Source: Cyclaneusma minus
Lineage: Eukaryota; Ascomycota; Leotiomycetes; Marthamycetales; Marthamycetaceae
NCBI GenBank assembly: GCA_037179335.1
Contig: JAKZHN010000005.1
Location: forward strand, 806,001-870,000
Direction of reading: 5' to 3'
Length of the DNA: 64,000 bases
How positions within the stretch are numbered: the stretch's first letter is position 1; each line of letters opens with the position of its first letter. Below the pieces are notes generated by a model. That model made no database searches, had not been told where the DNA came from, and saw only the letters and a list, made by a program, of their open reading frames with translations. Positions 14,717-26,147 of the stretch are shown one piece after another. Both the position numbers and the translations under genes were made by a program.

Positions 14717-15870
14717 AAATAGCCGCTTTTATTTTAAAAAATAATAATTTGGCAAAATAATAATTATTTAATTTATTAATTGCAAATTCGGCAATAATTC
14801 TATTTGCGAAAATTTTATTAAGAATTTTAAAAACCAATTTTGCTTAATTTTAAAAAAGCTTAATATTGGCAATAATACCGGTAAAATCTATATACCAAAT
14901 TAAAAACTCGCGTTTAATAAAAGCAATAATGTATTTATTAATAATATTAATAAAGGCGTTGCTAATATTAATAATTAAAAACAATCTAAAAGCTTTTTTA
15001 TTTTAAATTAAAAATTATCCAATAGCCTTTTTTGATTAAATAGCTAATTTATTAATGGAAATTAATTTTGGCAAATTTAAAATTAAAGCGCTTTAGCCGG
15101 AAATATAAGCATATTATATAAAAGCAAAATTAATTAAATTCCTATTTTCGCTCTTGCTTTCGTTTCCAATTTAATTTAAAATTAAGCAAATTTAAATTTT
15201 AATAATTTTGCAGCTATTTAATAAATTATTTAAAAATTAAAAATTAAAAAAGAATTTGCAAAATTGCAAGCCGAAATTGCAATTCTTATTTGCAAATGCA
15301 ATTTGTTTGGCTTAAATTTTAATAATAAGCAATTAATTGCCAAAAACCTTGCATACCTAAAAATCTCTATATGCTAAATATTAAATTATATTATATATAT
15401 ATAATATATAAATACTATAAATAATTTAATTATTTATAAAACTATTTATTGCATTTTAATTGTATTTAAAGGCCGTATATATGTTATATAGCAATATTAT
15501 TAAAAAAATTATAAATTAAAAGAAAATTAAAAGAAAATTAAAAACTTAAAAACTTAATATTAAATGCAATAAATATAAAATAATAGCGTATATTATATAT
15601 ATTAAACCAATTTGCTAAAAAAGCTTAAAAGAATCTATTGCAAAATAAAAAATTTGCTTTTCTATATAAAAAACATATTTTTTATGTTTTTTAATAATTG
15701 ATTTATTTTTAAATTTTATAATAATATTAAATAGAATTTTATTTTTTAATAAAGCAATTAATTATAAATTAATATATAATATATATTTAATATAGCCGAA
15801 AATATTAAATATAAAAATAAATCTAATTTCCAAATTAAAATTAAAATTATATTTAATATAAATAATTTAA

Positions 15871-15930
15871 AAAAGCATTATAATAATTAGAATAAATTAT
15901 AAAAGCATTATAATAATTATAATAAATTAT
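15871..15930. repeat. 30-bp tandem duplication in the Gypsy element
   Basis: Two adjacent 30-bp units, 15871-15900 and 15901-15930, start AAAAGCATTATAATAATTA and end ATAAATTAT. They differ at a single G/T position. A third partial unit may follow. Confidence 0.85.
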
Positions 15931-16518
15931 AAAATGCATATAATATTTTAAATAATAATACAGCAATTTAATATTAGCCCAATTATATAAAAAAATAAAA
16001 ATAATATTATTAAAATAAAAATTAGCAGCGTAATTAAAATTAATATCGGCTTTTTGTAAATTTAATCATAATTTTAATAATTATAGCCCATTTAATTGCA
16101 TTTATAAAAAAAAACAATTGCTAAAAGCCTAAATATAAAATCCGTAAATATAAATAGCCCAGTAATAAAACATATATTTTAAATAGCAATAGCTTTAGCG
16201 GCTATTAAAAAAAGCCAATTATATAAAAATAGCTTTAATTATAGCAAAAATTATAATAATTATAATTAAAATAAATAGAATTAAAATCCCTTTAAAAAAA
16301 ATTGCAAATAAAACCCCTAATTTTATAAATTATAAATATAAATATAATAATTAAAAAACAGTCGCTAATAATTGCCTAATTTAATAAATCTTTTATAAAG
16401 CAAAAATATATAATAATTAGTTATTTAATTGCAATTAATATTTAAAACATAATTTCTGCTTTTATTTTTATTAATAATAAATTAAATAAAAACTTTATAT
16501 TATTAGTATTTGTAAATA

Positions 16519-16541
16519 TGTATATATATATATATATATAA
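16519..16541. repeat. TA dinucleotide microsatellite
   Basis: An uninterrupted TA run within the Gypsy internal region, a common product of mutation and slippage in RIP-degraded DNA. Confidence 0.8.
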
Positions 16542-17299
16542 TATTTATAAACTTGCTTTTTTAGTAAAAATAAAATAAAAATAAAACAATATTATAATAC
16601 TTTCATTAAAATTTCTAATAATAAAAATAATATAAAAAACCAAAGCATTAAAATATATTTTAATTTGAATAAGCAAGTAATAAATATTATAATTAAATTA
16701 AAACGAATTTTCTTTATAAATGCCAAATTAAATATAAAATTATTATTTAAAATAAATTAAATAAATTAAAACAGCTAAATATAATAAACAAAAATTTATT
16801 TTATAAAAAATACCTTATATATAAAAGTAAAAATATAATATTAAATTATACAAAATAATATTTAGCAAAATAAATAAAAAGCTATTTTTTATAAAAAATA
16901 CCGCAAATTTAAATAAAAATCCTATTATATATATATTAAGCAAAATATTAAAATTTTAATAAAATAAAACTAAATTTTAATATATTTTCAAGGCCGTAAA
17001 TTACCAAGCATTAAAAATACCCTTTAAAAATATGCAATAAAATATGCAATAAAATTAAAATAAAACATTAAAATATAAAAAACTAAAAATATTAAGCTAT
17101 TTCAATAATATTTTTAATACAATGAAAACTGGTATATTATTTATATGTTTTAATTAAAATTATATTATAAAAATTAAAATAAATTTATTTTACCAATTTA
17201 TTTATAAATTATTTAAAAAGCAATTAATTATATTAAAAAATATTTTAATAATATATTAATAAAAAACTGGATTTGCAAATTAAAAAGCCTAGCAAAAGC

Positions 17300-17700
17300 T
17301 TTTATATTATTTATATTTAAAAAATAATAGCTTGCATTTATATATTAATTATAAAAAGTTAAATAATATTATTATTAAAAATCGCTATTTATTTCTTCTA
17401 ATTAATAAATTTATAGCTAAATTAAAAAAAGCTAAAATGTTTACCAAATTAAACTTTAAAAATATATATTATAAGATTTGCATAAAAAAATTCGTATAAA
17501 ATATAGTTACTTTAAATATTTAATAATGCTATTTAAATTGGCAAATGAATTAGCTATATTTTAAATTTATATAAATATAGCGCTTAATTTTCTTTAAATA
17601 TTATTATAATAATTTATTTTAATAATATTTTAATTTTATCAAAAGATCCTAATAAATATAATAAATATATAAAAATAGTTTTTTATAAAAAAAAGCCAAA
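17300..17700 (+). pseudogene. Ty3/Gypsy reverse transcriptase remnant
   Basis: Translation from 17356 gives KLNNIIIKNRY, then LLINKFIAKLKKAKMFTKL, then NIYYKICIKK. This matches the conserved start of Gypsy reverse transcriptase (KLN, KNRYPLPLI, L..AK.FTKLD, YHQIRI). Further on, 17615-17626 reads YFNN followed by ILIL-SKDPNKY. That corresponds to the YLDD catalytic box and its ILIFSKDP tail after C-to-T and G-to-A changes. There are several in-frame stops, and at least one frameshift and a probable small deletion between the two blocks. Family identity is strong and the gene is inactive. Confidence 0.85.
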
Positions 17701-19140
17701 TGCAAATTTAAAATAAATAAAGTTTTATTTTTAACTTTTATAATAGAAAAAAACAATATATATATAAAATTGGAAAACATGCACGCTATTTAAAAATAGC
17801 CTATATTAATTATATATGTAAAATTGCAATTACTTTTAAAATAAGCCAATTTTTATAAGCAATTTATTTTAAAATATAGTAGAATTACATTGCCTATAAT
17901 TAATTTGCTTATTAATAATATAAATAACAATAAAAAAGCCTTTTTTTTAATATATTAAAAATGCATTTGCAAATAAATTAATATTGCAATATTTTAATTT
18001 TATAAAATATTTGCAAATTATATATAATATTTTTAAATTTGTAATATTGGAAATTTTAAAGCAATTTAAAAAGTTAAATAATTTAATATAATATTATTAG
18101 CATTTAATAGCCTTTTAATTTTGCAAATTAATTAATGCAAAATTGATATATTAAATATATAATATTAAATTGCTTGCAATTATAAAAATTGTTTAATGCT
18201 AAAAGCAATATATTAAAAGCATATATTATAAAATTTAAATATCTTTAAATTATGATAATTGCAAAACCAAAATTAATAAATATTAAATAAAATAAATTAT
18301 AAAATTGAAATTTTATAATTTTAATATTAAATATATTGCAAAAATTAAAAATCTCGCTAATTTCTTTATTTTAAAGGCTAAATTATAGAAAAACAATAAA
18401 ATATATTTAAATAAAAATATTAAAAGGACTTTTGCCTATATTGCAATAAATGTTTTGCTATTTATTTATATACCAAATATATAATTTTTAAAAAATATAG
18501 CTGTTTTTATAAATACGGTAATTGCATTTTAATTAAAATTATTAAATTGGAAAATTAATATTATATATTTTATTTGTATATTATAAATATAAATTTCTAA
18601 ATAAAAAACTATATTTTATTTAAATTATAAAAATTTAAAAGCCAAAATAATTAAAGCAAATTTTATAATTATCTTTAAAATTCAAAAAAATAATAAAACA
18701 ATAATAAAAAATAAAACTAAATAATAGCAATTTAAAAATAATATGCTATATAAAAGAAGCAAATTATATATTTTTGCGGCAAATATATTATATAATAAAG
18801 TTCTATATATTTATTATAATAGTAAATTAGCAAATTATTTTAAAATAAATTAAATATTAATATTAATTTATTATAAATATTATTAATTAAATATAAAAAT
18901 AAAATTATAAAACTATATATGCAATTGCTATATTTATTATAAAATTTCATTGTAAATTTGCTATAATTATAATATATAAGCAAAATATATAATATTATTT
19001 TAATAATAATAAATTATTATATTAAAATTATATAATTTATATATTTAATTAAAAATATTATATTTAATTATAATTTTATATTTATTAATGTATAATAAAA
19101 AGCCTTTTGCTATAAATTTCGCATAATATATAAATATAAT

Positions 19141-19330
19141 ACCGCATCTTACCTTTAAATAAATAGGGAAATAAAATAATTAAATTAAATTTTAAAAGCC
19201 TATATATAATATTATTGCAATAATAAAAAAAAAAACTTAAATAATCCAATTAATTATAGCAAAATTTATTGATAATAATGCAAAGCAAAAAATATTAGAT
19301 TTCTTTTGTAATATATAAATATTAATTGCA
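19141..19330 (+). pseudogene. Ty3/Gypsy integrase remnant
   Basis: Reading from 19141 gives TASYL*IN-REIK*LN*ILKAYI*YYCNNK, a RIP-damaged version of the integrase segment TAYHPQTDGQTERLNQ-LEAYLR-YCN. It is followed by KAKNIRFLL*YIN, resembling the conserved AYN-AK---T---SPF-NYG segment. Stops replace the Gln codons of the HPQTDGQTE motif, exactly the CAG or CAA to TAG or TAA change RIP produces. Position about 1.6 kb after reverse transcriptase fits the Gypsy order. Confidence 0.75.
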
Positions 19331-21716
19331 AATTAGCATTAATTTCTTTATGCAATTTATAAAACTTAAAATATTTAATATAAAAAAGCAAAAAGAATGC
19401 TATTCATAAATATATAAAGGAATATATAAAAAAGCAAAAAACAATAATCTTAATAAAAACAACTGGATTTTTTTTTTATCAAAAATGTATATTTTAAAAT
19501 GAAAAAATTAATAAAAACATATATAAACCCTTTTATTATTATTAAAAAAATAAAAATCCAAATCTATTGCTGAAAATTCCTATTTAAATCTCAATTAAAA
19601 AATTTGCATAATATTTTTTATATTAGTGTTTTTTAAAATTCGCTAAAATACCCCAAAATAATATATATAAATTATGCTTTGCAAATTCTAAAATTTTTAA
19701 AAATAATAAAAAATAAAAAATAAAAAAACTCGTAATATATATATATATATTGCATATATTAAAAAACCTAAAATCAAAATTGGAATTAATTATTTTTTAA
19801 ATACGCTAATAATTTTAAGCAAATTTGTTAAAAAAACACCAAAATTAAATTATAATAATAATAGAAAAATTATAAAAAGAATACAAATTTTTTAAAAAAA
19901 TGCCAAAAAACCAGCTTTAGCTTTGTATTTAAATAGGAAACGCCCAATTATATATAATACTAAGCAAAAGCAAAAGCAAAAATATTTAAAATATAAAAAT
20001 ATATATTTAATTATTTTTTTATATTTAAATCAAATTAAATTATATTATATTTTATAAAAAGATTAACTTCAATTTAATTAAAAACTATAAAATGCGCAAA
20101 GAAAAACTATAAATTCCATATATTAAATAATTTAATTAAAAATAAGTATTATATTAAATAAATCCAAATTCGCATATATCAAATTTATAATTTCCATATT
20201 TTATATTATATTGCCGAAAGTCCATTTTGTTATATTATATAAAATATTATTAAAACAATAATTAAAATTATAATTTATTTATACCCTAATTAAAAATACG
20301 CAAAAAAAATTTTTTTTTTACTAAATAGCATTAAATATTAATTGCTATATATATTAAAATATAAATTGCAAAAACAAATTAATTGAAATTATTATTGCAA
20401 TTATAATATTTTTTAAATATATTGCATATTTTATATTTTAAAAAAATAAAAATCTAAAAATTTTAAAATAAAAATTTTGAAATAAAGAAATATCCCGGCA
20501 GCCTTTATATTATTTTTTAATTAAATTAAATTATTATTATCATTGGCGTATTAATTTTAAAAAAATACCTGGACTTTAATATAATAATAGCAATAAAATA
20601 TAAAAGCATTATAAATTATATTAAATAAAACAATTCAAATAATAAAGATTTGCAAAATAATAAATTAATTAGCCAAAAAAAACGAAAAAAGCAAAATACA
20701 AATTTATTATATAGCAAAAAAAACTTATAATTAGTGCAATAATAATTGTATTTAAAATTATTTGCAGCCTAATTAAAAATTTTAAACATTTTGCAAAAAA
20801 AACCCAAATAAAAGGTTTGTATATAGCAAATGTAAATACGGATTTAAAGTATAAATATATGCTTAATAAAAATTCAATTTAAAGTTTGCAGCAAAATTGC
20901 AAATTCAGCGTTATTATTATAATTATAAATAAAATCCTTATTGCGCAAAATTTAAAATAAGCCGTTGCTAAAGTTTTGTATTTTGCAATTAAAAATATTA
21001 AAGGCTATAATATTGATATTTTAAAAAAAAACAAATAAAAAAACCCTGATTTCCGCTAAAAAAGCATATATTTAAAAAATTGTATAAAACCAATAAAACA
21101 AAATTAATAAAAACGGAAAAGCCTGCTTTATATAAATAAAGCCTTTAATAAAATTCAATATAATTACTATAAAACAAAATGTTGAAAAAACTTTAAAATT
21201 CGCTAAAAAAAATTACAACAAATCAAAATTAAAAACGTATTTAAAAATTATATATTATTATTGCAAAAAGAGTATAATACGCATATAAAAAAAAGGCAAA
21301 AAATTAAAAAATTCTAAAACCAATTATTCAAAATAAATTGCCGCTATGTTAATTTTCCGGCATTTGCAAAAAAAGCATACGCGAAATTTCAAAAAGCATA
21401 TATAAGCTAATAAAAATAATAAAACCCAATAAATCTCAATATAAAAATATAGAACTTAAAATAATAAAAACAATTAAATGAAAATTTAAAATTAATTTAA
21501 TAATAAATAATGCAAACTATATACCAATATTAAGGCTTTAAAAATCAAGTAATAATAAATTTGAAAATAATTAATAATAATAATAAATTAATAAAAACCT
21601 ATTAGTTTATATAGCCAAAATAAAAAACCAAAATTAATAACCAAAGCCAAATATTAAATTATTAAAAAACGGAAATCCGCATTTAAAAGCCCTAAAGCCC
21701 AAAATTATATAAAAAA

Positions 21717-21942
21717 AATATATAAAGCTAAAAAAAATCGCTTTGCAAATATGTTATAAAGCATATGTATTAAAAATGCGCAAAAAATAAATATTGCTTA
21801 TTAAAAAAGCTAAGCAAAACTCCCAATGCATACTATTTAAATATTGCTATTCTTATTTGAAAAAAGCAGCGGCTACTTTTTATAGCTGAAAAATACATAT
21901 AACGCATCCCTATTTGCCAATTTATTTTTAACCACTGTGATA
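21717..21942 (+). repeat. Right LTR of the Gypsy element
   Basis: Aligned to 14492-14716. The region matching the GC-rich left head (about 21717-21755) is fully converted. Where the left copy reads CGCCCTGCGGGCACCCC, the right reads CGCTTTGCAAATATGTT. Nearly all differences are C-to-T or G-to-A. At the 3' end the right copy keeps C and G that the left copy has lost, so both copies were mutated independently. Confidence 0.85.
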
Positions 21943-21947
21943 ATAAT
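21943..21947. repeat. Target-site duplication, right copy
   Basis: ATAAT, identical to 14487-14491, directly after the right LTR end. Confidence 0.8.
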
Positions 21948-23864
21948 ATTTAATTGCAACATATTATTTTTTAAATATAAATATAATTTTTTCAAAAAAG
22001 GAATGGCGTATAATAATAATTAAAACGTTGAAAAGATTCAAATGCAAATAATTGCTATTAAATACGATTTTTAATATATCATATTTAAAAAGCAATTTAA
22101 TTATATATATAATTTGAATTTAAAAAGCAAAAGAATTGCAATTATTTGCCAAGTTTATAAAATTTGCTTAGCGGTTTTTTGATTGGTTGTTTTTAAAATT
22201 AAAAATTAAATTATTATTTAATAAAAAGGCAAAAATTAATGTATTAAAATAAATAGAAAGCAATTGCGAATATTTGGAATTATTGGCTATTTTATTTATA
22301 TGTAAATATAAAATTGCAAAATTAATAAATATAAAGCCTTTTATCAAAAATTTGCTAATTAATTACTTTTGAATATAAAAATTTATTTGCGTTTTTAAAT
22401 GCGATTGTTTTATAAAAAATATGTTTTACTTTTGATTATACAAAATAAAATAGTATTGCAAATTGTGTTTTTGAATACATATTTAATAGCTATATTTATT
22501 TTCAAATTTCCAAATATTATTAATTTTTAAATTACAAAAACCGAGAATTATTGATTATAATAGGCATTGCAGATTTTATTTATTGCAATAGCAAGTTTAT
22601 ATATATTAATACTATATTTATAATAATTGTAAAAAAAAAGAAGATTATTAAAACGATTAAAATAGAAATATTGGTAATTTTTAAAAAGAATTGATTATTA
22701 AATTTGCCAACTTTGCAATTATTAAATTAAAAAAATATATATAAATATTAATGCAATATTGCTAAATAAATTATATTTAATATTTATATAAATTTGCGCA
22801 ATTGAAATTATAAATTTGTATTTTATTTTAAATAAAAATAAAGCAAAAACATAAACATTATTATATTATATATAAAATATAATATAAATAAAAAATAAAA
22901 TATAATAATTTTTTTTTTAATTATTTGCGTTGCATAATTAATATATTATATTACTTAATTGAAATATAATAATACATTTTTTTTTTAAATATGCTTCATA
23001 TAAAATTAATTTAATAAGCAAATGCTAAAAAAGACAAATTGCCAATAATATATTTTTAATATTTTTAATTTTTAGCAGCGCTTTTGCAAAATTAGCCTAT
23101 ATTATTTAAATGGTTTTAATAAAAATATTAAAGCTAATTAAATATATACAAGCAATTTGCTATTGTATTTTTGCATTTTGGCGAAAAAGATTAGCAATAA
23201 TAATTAATTTAAAATTGGACTTTATATTAGTTTTTTTTTCACTGCTATAAATTATTTTACAATATTGAAAATATCCTGCTATTTAAAATATATTTTATTA
23301 ATATATTAAAAATTTATAATAATATACAATATAATACGCTAATTTTAAATATTTTACAATAGTTTTATATTATATATAAAAAGCTATTTTGCTAAAGCAA
23401 AATAATTGTAAAATGCAATAAATATTATTTTGAATTTGGTTTTAATATTATTAATAGTGCCAAAAAGGCTAAAGAATTTTTAATATTTGGTGTAGATTTC
23501 TTTTACCAATGCGTTTTTAATTGTAATTTATTAAATAAATAAAATTATAATAAATATTAATATTGCTATTAATTTGGAAAATAATTTAAATAATATTTTA
23601 ATTTTAATTTTTAATTTTTATATTTTTCAATTATTTAATTGGTAAATTATATTAAAATAATTATATTTTAAATAGCCTTGATAAAAATAAAGCCAATATA
23701 ATTTATAATAATACAAAAAACTATAATAATGCAATTAATAATAAATGGATATTTATATATATTTATATATATTTATATAGCGGTATATAATATAAAATAT
23801 ATTTATATTTATTTAATATTAAAAGCAATAATAGATTGCTAATTATTAAATTTGGAAATTTTGT

Positions 23865-23910
23865 TAATTAGGCTTTGGATTTTGCGCTAATTAGGCTTTG
23901 GATTTTGCGC
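23865..23910. repeat. 23-bp tandem duplication
   Basis: Two perfect copies (23865-23887 and 23888-23910) begin TAATTAGGCTTTGG, with a third partial start. They retain GG and GCGC inside otherwise mutated DNA and are identical, so the duplication is younger than the mutation around it. Confidence 0.85.
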
Positions 23911-24450
23911 TAATTAGCCAATTGCATTTAAATTTATATGCGTTTTTGTTGTTTTTTAAATAGCTTAGTTTTTGCAATAGTATTTTGAGTTTAATAGCAA
24001 TTAATTTATTAATATTAATAAATATTTATTAAATTTTAAATTTTAATTTTAATTAATTAATATTTAACCGAGTTTATATTTGCTAGTTAGATTTATATTA
24101 ATATAATAGCGCAATACAATTATCTTAAAATTATTTAATGCAAACTTAATTTTTATTCGGTAATTTAAAAATATATGCGCTATTATAATTCCGATATTAA
24201 TTGATATAATTAATAATATTCGGTTTAGCGATTTTTAAATTATATTTATAATTTTTAATAATAGATTTGGATATTTATTTTTTAATATTTTATTTAATAA
24301 TAATATTAAAAATAATAATCAATGTAATTTAAAAGCAATTGCTATCAAAGCGAAGGCTGCAATTAAAGCGAGGCGCAAAAGCTGTATTAATAATTTTAAT
24401 ATTATACAGAAGTTTTTTTATTTTAAAGCATTGGCAATTGCTTAATGCAA

Positions 24451-24509
24451 TTATATATATTATATATATTATATATTATATATATTATATATATTATATA
24501 TTATATATT
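24451..24509. repeat. AT microsatellite-like tract
   Basis: Repeating TTATATATA units over about 60 bp. It creates a long but meaningless open frame on the plus strand. Confidence 0.85.
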
Positions 24510-25478
24510 AAAAGTATTAGAAGTATTAAAAATATATATTTTTTAAAAATAAAATATTAATTCCAATTTTATACAAATATATTACAATGCCTTTTTAAAA
24601 AAATAGGCGCAATTGGAAATATATTATATTATAATATATAAAAATTTATTTGGTTTTATATTATATTATAATATATATAAAAAAATTAGTTTTATATTAT
24701 ATATTAAATAATAATTTATATATTAATATAAATTATAATTGCATAGAAATTTATTAAAAAATAATAGCAAATATAAATTTAAAATATTATATAAATATTA
24801 ATATTAAATAATTTGCCATTTATTTAAGCAAAATAGGCTTTAATAATTGGAATTCTTTTAAAAAAAATTAATAATATTTATTTGAAAATAAATTATAAAA
24901 TAACGTTTAAATTCGCTATTGGCAAAATTGATTTTAATATTATATTTATATATAAATTAATTGCTAAGAATTTTTCTATAGTATATATATTTCTTATATT
25001 ATATAGTTTTGCTTATAATATATAATATATATTAATTTAATATTTAAAAATATAGGCTAAAATAGCAATGCAATGCAAATTCGCAATAAATTGGGAAATA
25101 ATAATAAATACGGGCTATTTAATAATTAAAAAGTTTTTTTTATAAATTTGTTTTTTATTAATATGAATATATTGCAAAAACTATTATATTTGCCAATTTA
25201 ATACTAATTGCCGAAAATTTTATAGTAAAGCAAATTAAAACAAAGGGGCAAAAAACCCCTATCCGTTAAAAAAAACTTCTTTGTTAAATAAAAATATTTA
25301 GGCTAAATATTACGCGTTTTTTTATAAATTATAATTAAAGGACAATAATAATTAATGCGAATAATAAATAATAATGGATATAGTAATAGTGGTGGTTTTT
25401 TAAAATTGCATTTTTATTTTTAATATATATTTATTTTCCCAATATATTTAATATATATATTTAGTAATTTATTTTTAT

Positions 25479-25542
25479 TTTTATAAAATACTATTTTTAT
25501 AAAATACTATTTTTATAAAATATTGCTTTTATAAAATACTGC
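25479..25542. repeat. Four 16-bp tandem repeats
   Basis: Four units of TTTTATAAAATACTAT or the variant ending TTGC or CTGC, at 25479-25494, 25495-25510, 25511-25526 and 25527-25542. The last two carry GC where the first two carry AT. Confidence 0.85.
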
Positions 25543-25720
25543 TTTTAAAATCTATATATTATAATATATTTTTAATTATAAAAATTGCTTTAATTATAAT
25601 ATATTTTTAATTATAAACCGATTATTATTTTATAATTTCCAGCGTTATAAACGATTGTGAGATTTTTATGCTTTTAAAGGCTCTTATAATTTTAAAGGTT
25701 TGCATGGTTTGAATTTTTTT

Positions 25721-25882
25721 TATAATTTGAGAAATTCTTTTATAATTTAAAAAAAATATAATTAAAAAAAAATATAGTCCAAGCGCTTTTATGGTTTTGA
25801 AAATCGTATAATTTGAGAAATTCTTTTATAATATAAGTTTTTTTTTGATTTTTTTTACGATTTAAGAAATTCTTTTACGATT
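25721..25882. repeat. Subterminal repeats near the right end of the island
   Basis: Three spaced copies of a motif like TAATTTGAGAAATTCTTTTA occur near 25721, 25807 and 25857. The last reads CGATTTAAGAAATTCTTTTA. Differences are C/T and G/A. Repeated short motifs just inside a terminal inverted repeat are typical transposase-binding regions of some DNA transposons, but that role is inference. Confidence 0.6.
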
Positions 25883-26118
25883 TAAATGCTTTTATAATTT
25901 TTTTACGGTTTGATTTATATAACTATGCGCCCGACGCTAATAATAGATTTATTGCCAATTTACTGCTTTTAATTTTTTACTATAAGATTAATTTGATTAT
26001 TTTATAATATTAAATCGTTATATTTATTTTTTTGTAAAAGATTTTAAACCGTGACCGGATTAAATTACAAATTTATATAGTTATTAAAAATAAACTGATT
26101 ATCCGCTGTAGGTTTTCC

Positions 26119-26147
26119 GTTACTCGGCCTTATAGAGGCCCGGTAAT
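26119..26147 (-). repeat. Right terminal inverted repeat of the AT-rich island
   Basis: Inverted copy of 8861-8889. Read on the minus strand it starts ATTACCGGGCCTCTATAAGG and ends GAGTAAC. A direct-orientation alignment with the left copy is much worse (about nine mismatches), so the inverted relationship is real despite the internal palindrome. Confidence 0.85.

Larger units (their letters stand above)
14717..17299 (+). other. Probable gag and protease region of the Gypsy element, unreadable
   Basis: By position between the left LTR and reverse transcriptase this should hold the primer-binding site, gag and protease. RIP has left it too AT-rich for me to recognise any motif, so the assignment is by position only. 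It includes a 30-bp tandem duplication at 15871-15930 and a TA microsatellite near 16519-16541. Confidence 0.4.
14492..21942 (+). mobile_element. RIP-inactivated Ty3/Gypsy LTR retrotransposon
   Basis: A 7451-bp element with related 225-bp direct terminal repeats. The left LTR starts TGTCACAC and the right LTR ends TGTGATA, read as TGTGACA after C-to-T change. A perfect ATAAT target duplication flanks both ends. The pol remnants on the plus strand are reverse transcriptase (about 17300-17700) followed by integrase (about 19141-19330). Reverse transcriptase before integrase is the Ty3/Gypsy order. Every domain has multiple stops, and the catalytic Asp-Asp of reverse transcriptase is mutated, so the copy is dead. 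It sits inside older AT-rich sequence, making it a nested insertion. Confidence 0.9.
21948..26118. other. Right arm of the AT-rich island, no readable gene
   Basis: Continuation of the outer element beyond the Gypsy insertion. It is heavily AT-rich with no recognisable protein domain. It contains a 23-bp duplication that keeps its G and C bases, an AT microsatellite, a 16-bp tandem repeat and a set of subterminal repeats, each listed separately. Confidence 0.5.
8861..26147. mobile_element. AT-rich, RIP-degraded island bounded by inverted terminal repeats
   Basis: Base composition changes abruptly at 8861 and returns to normal at 26147. Inside, the sequence is nearly all A and T, with stop codons in all frames, as expected of repeat-induced point mutation in ascomycetes. 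Both ends carry the same 29-bp sequence in inverted orientation with only two transition differences, which suggests one DNA transposon (or TIR-bounded composite) of about 9.8 kb that later received the nested 7.5 kb Gypsy element. The terminal repeats can be drawn as starting CCGGGCC with a TA on each outer side, as in Tc1/mariner-type insertions, but no transposase could be read. The class of the outer element is therefore unassigned. Confidence 0.75.

Noticed and set aside
24339..24560. 73-codon frame over the AT microsatellite
   Set aside because: The Ile-Tyr repeat is a direct translation of the TTATATATA tract.
8861..26147. Idea that the island is a Starship giant element
   Set aside because: No tyrosine-recombinase (DUF3435) remnant was readable, no cargo genes are present, and the TTAC at the ends is not followed by the N7-A pattern. 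The TIR structure fits a conventional DNA transposon better.
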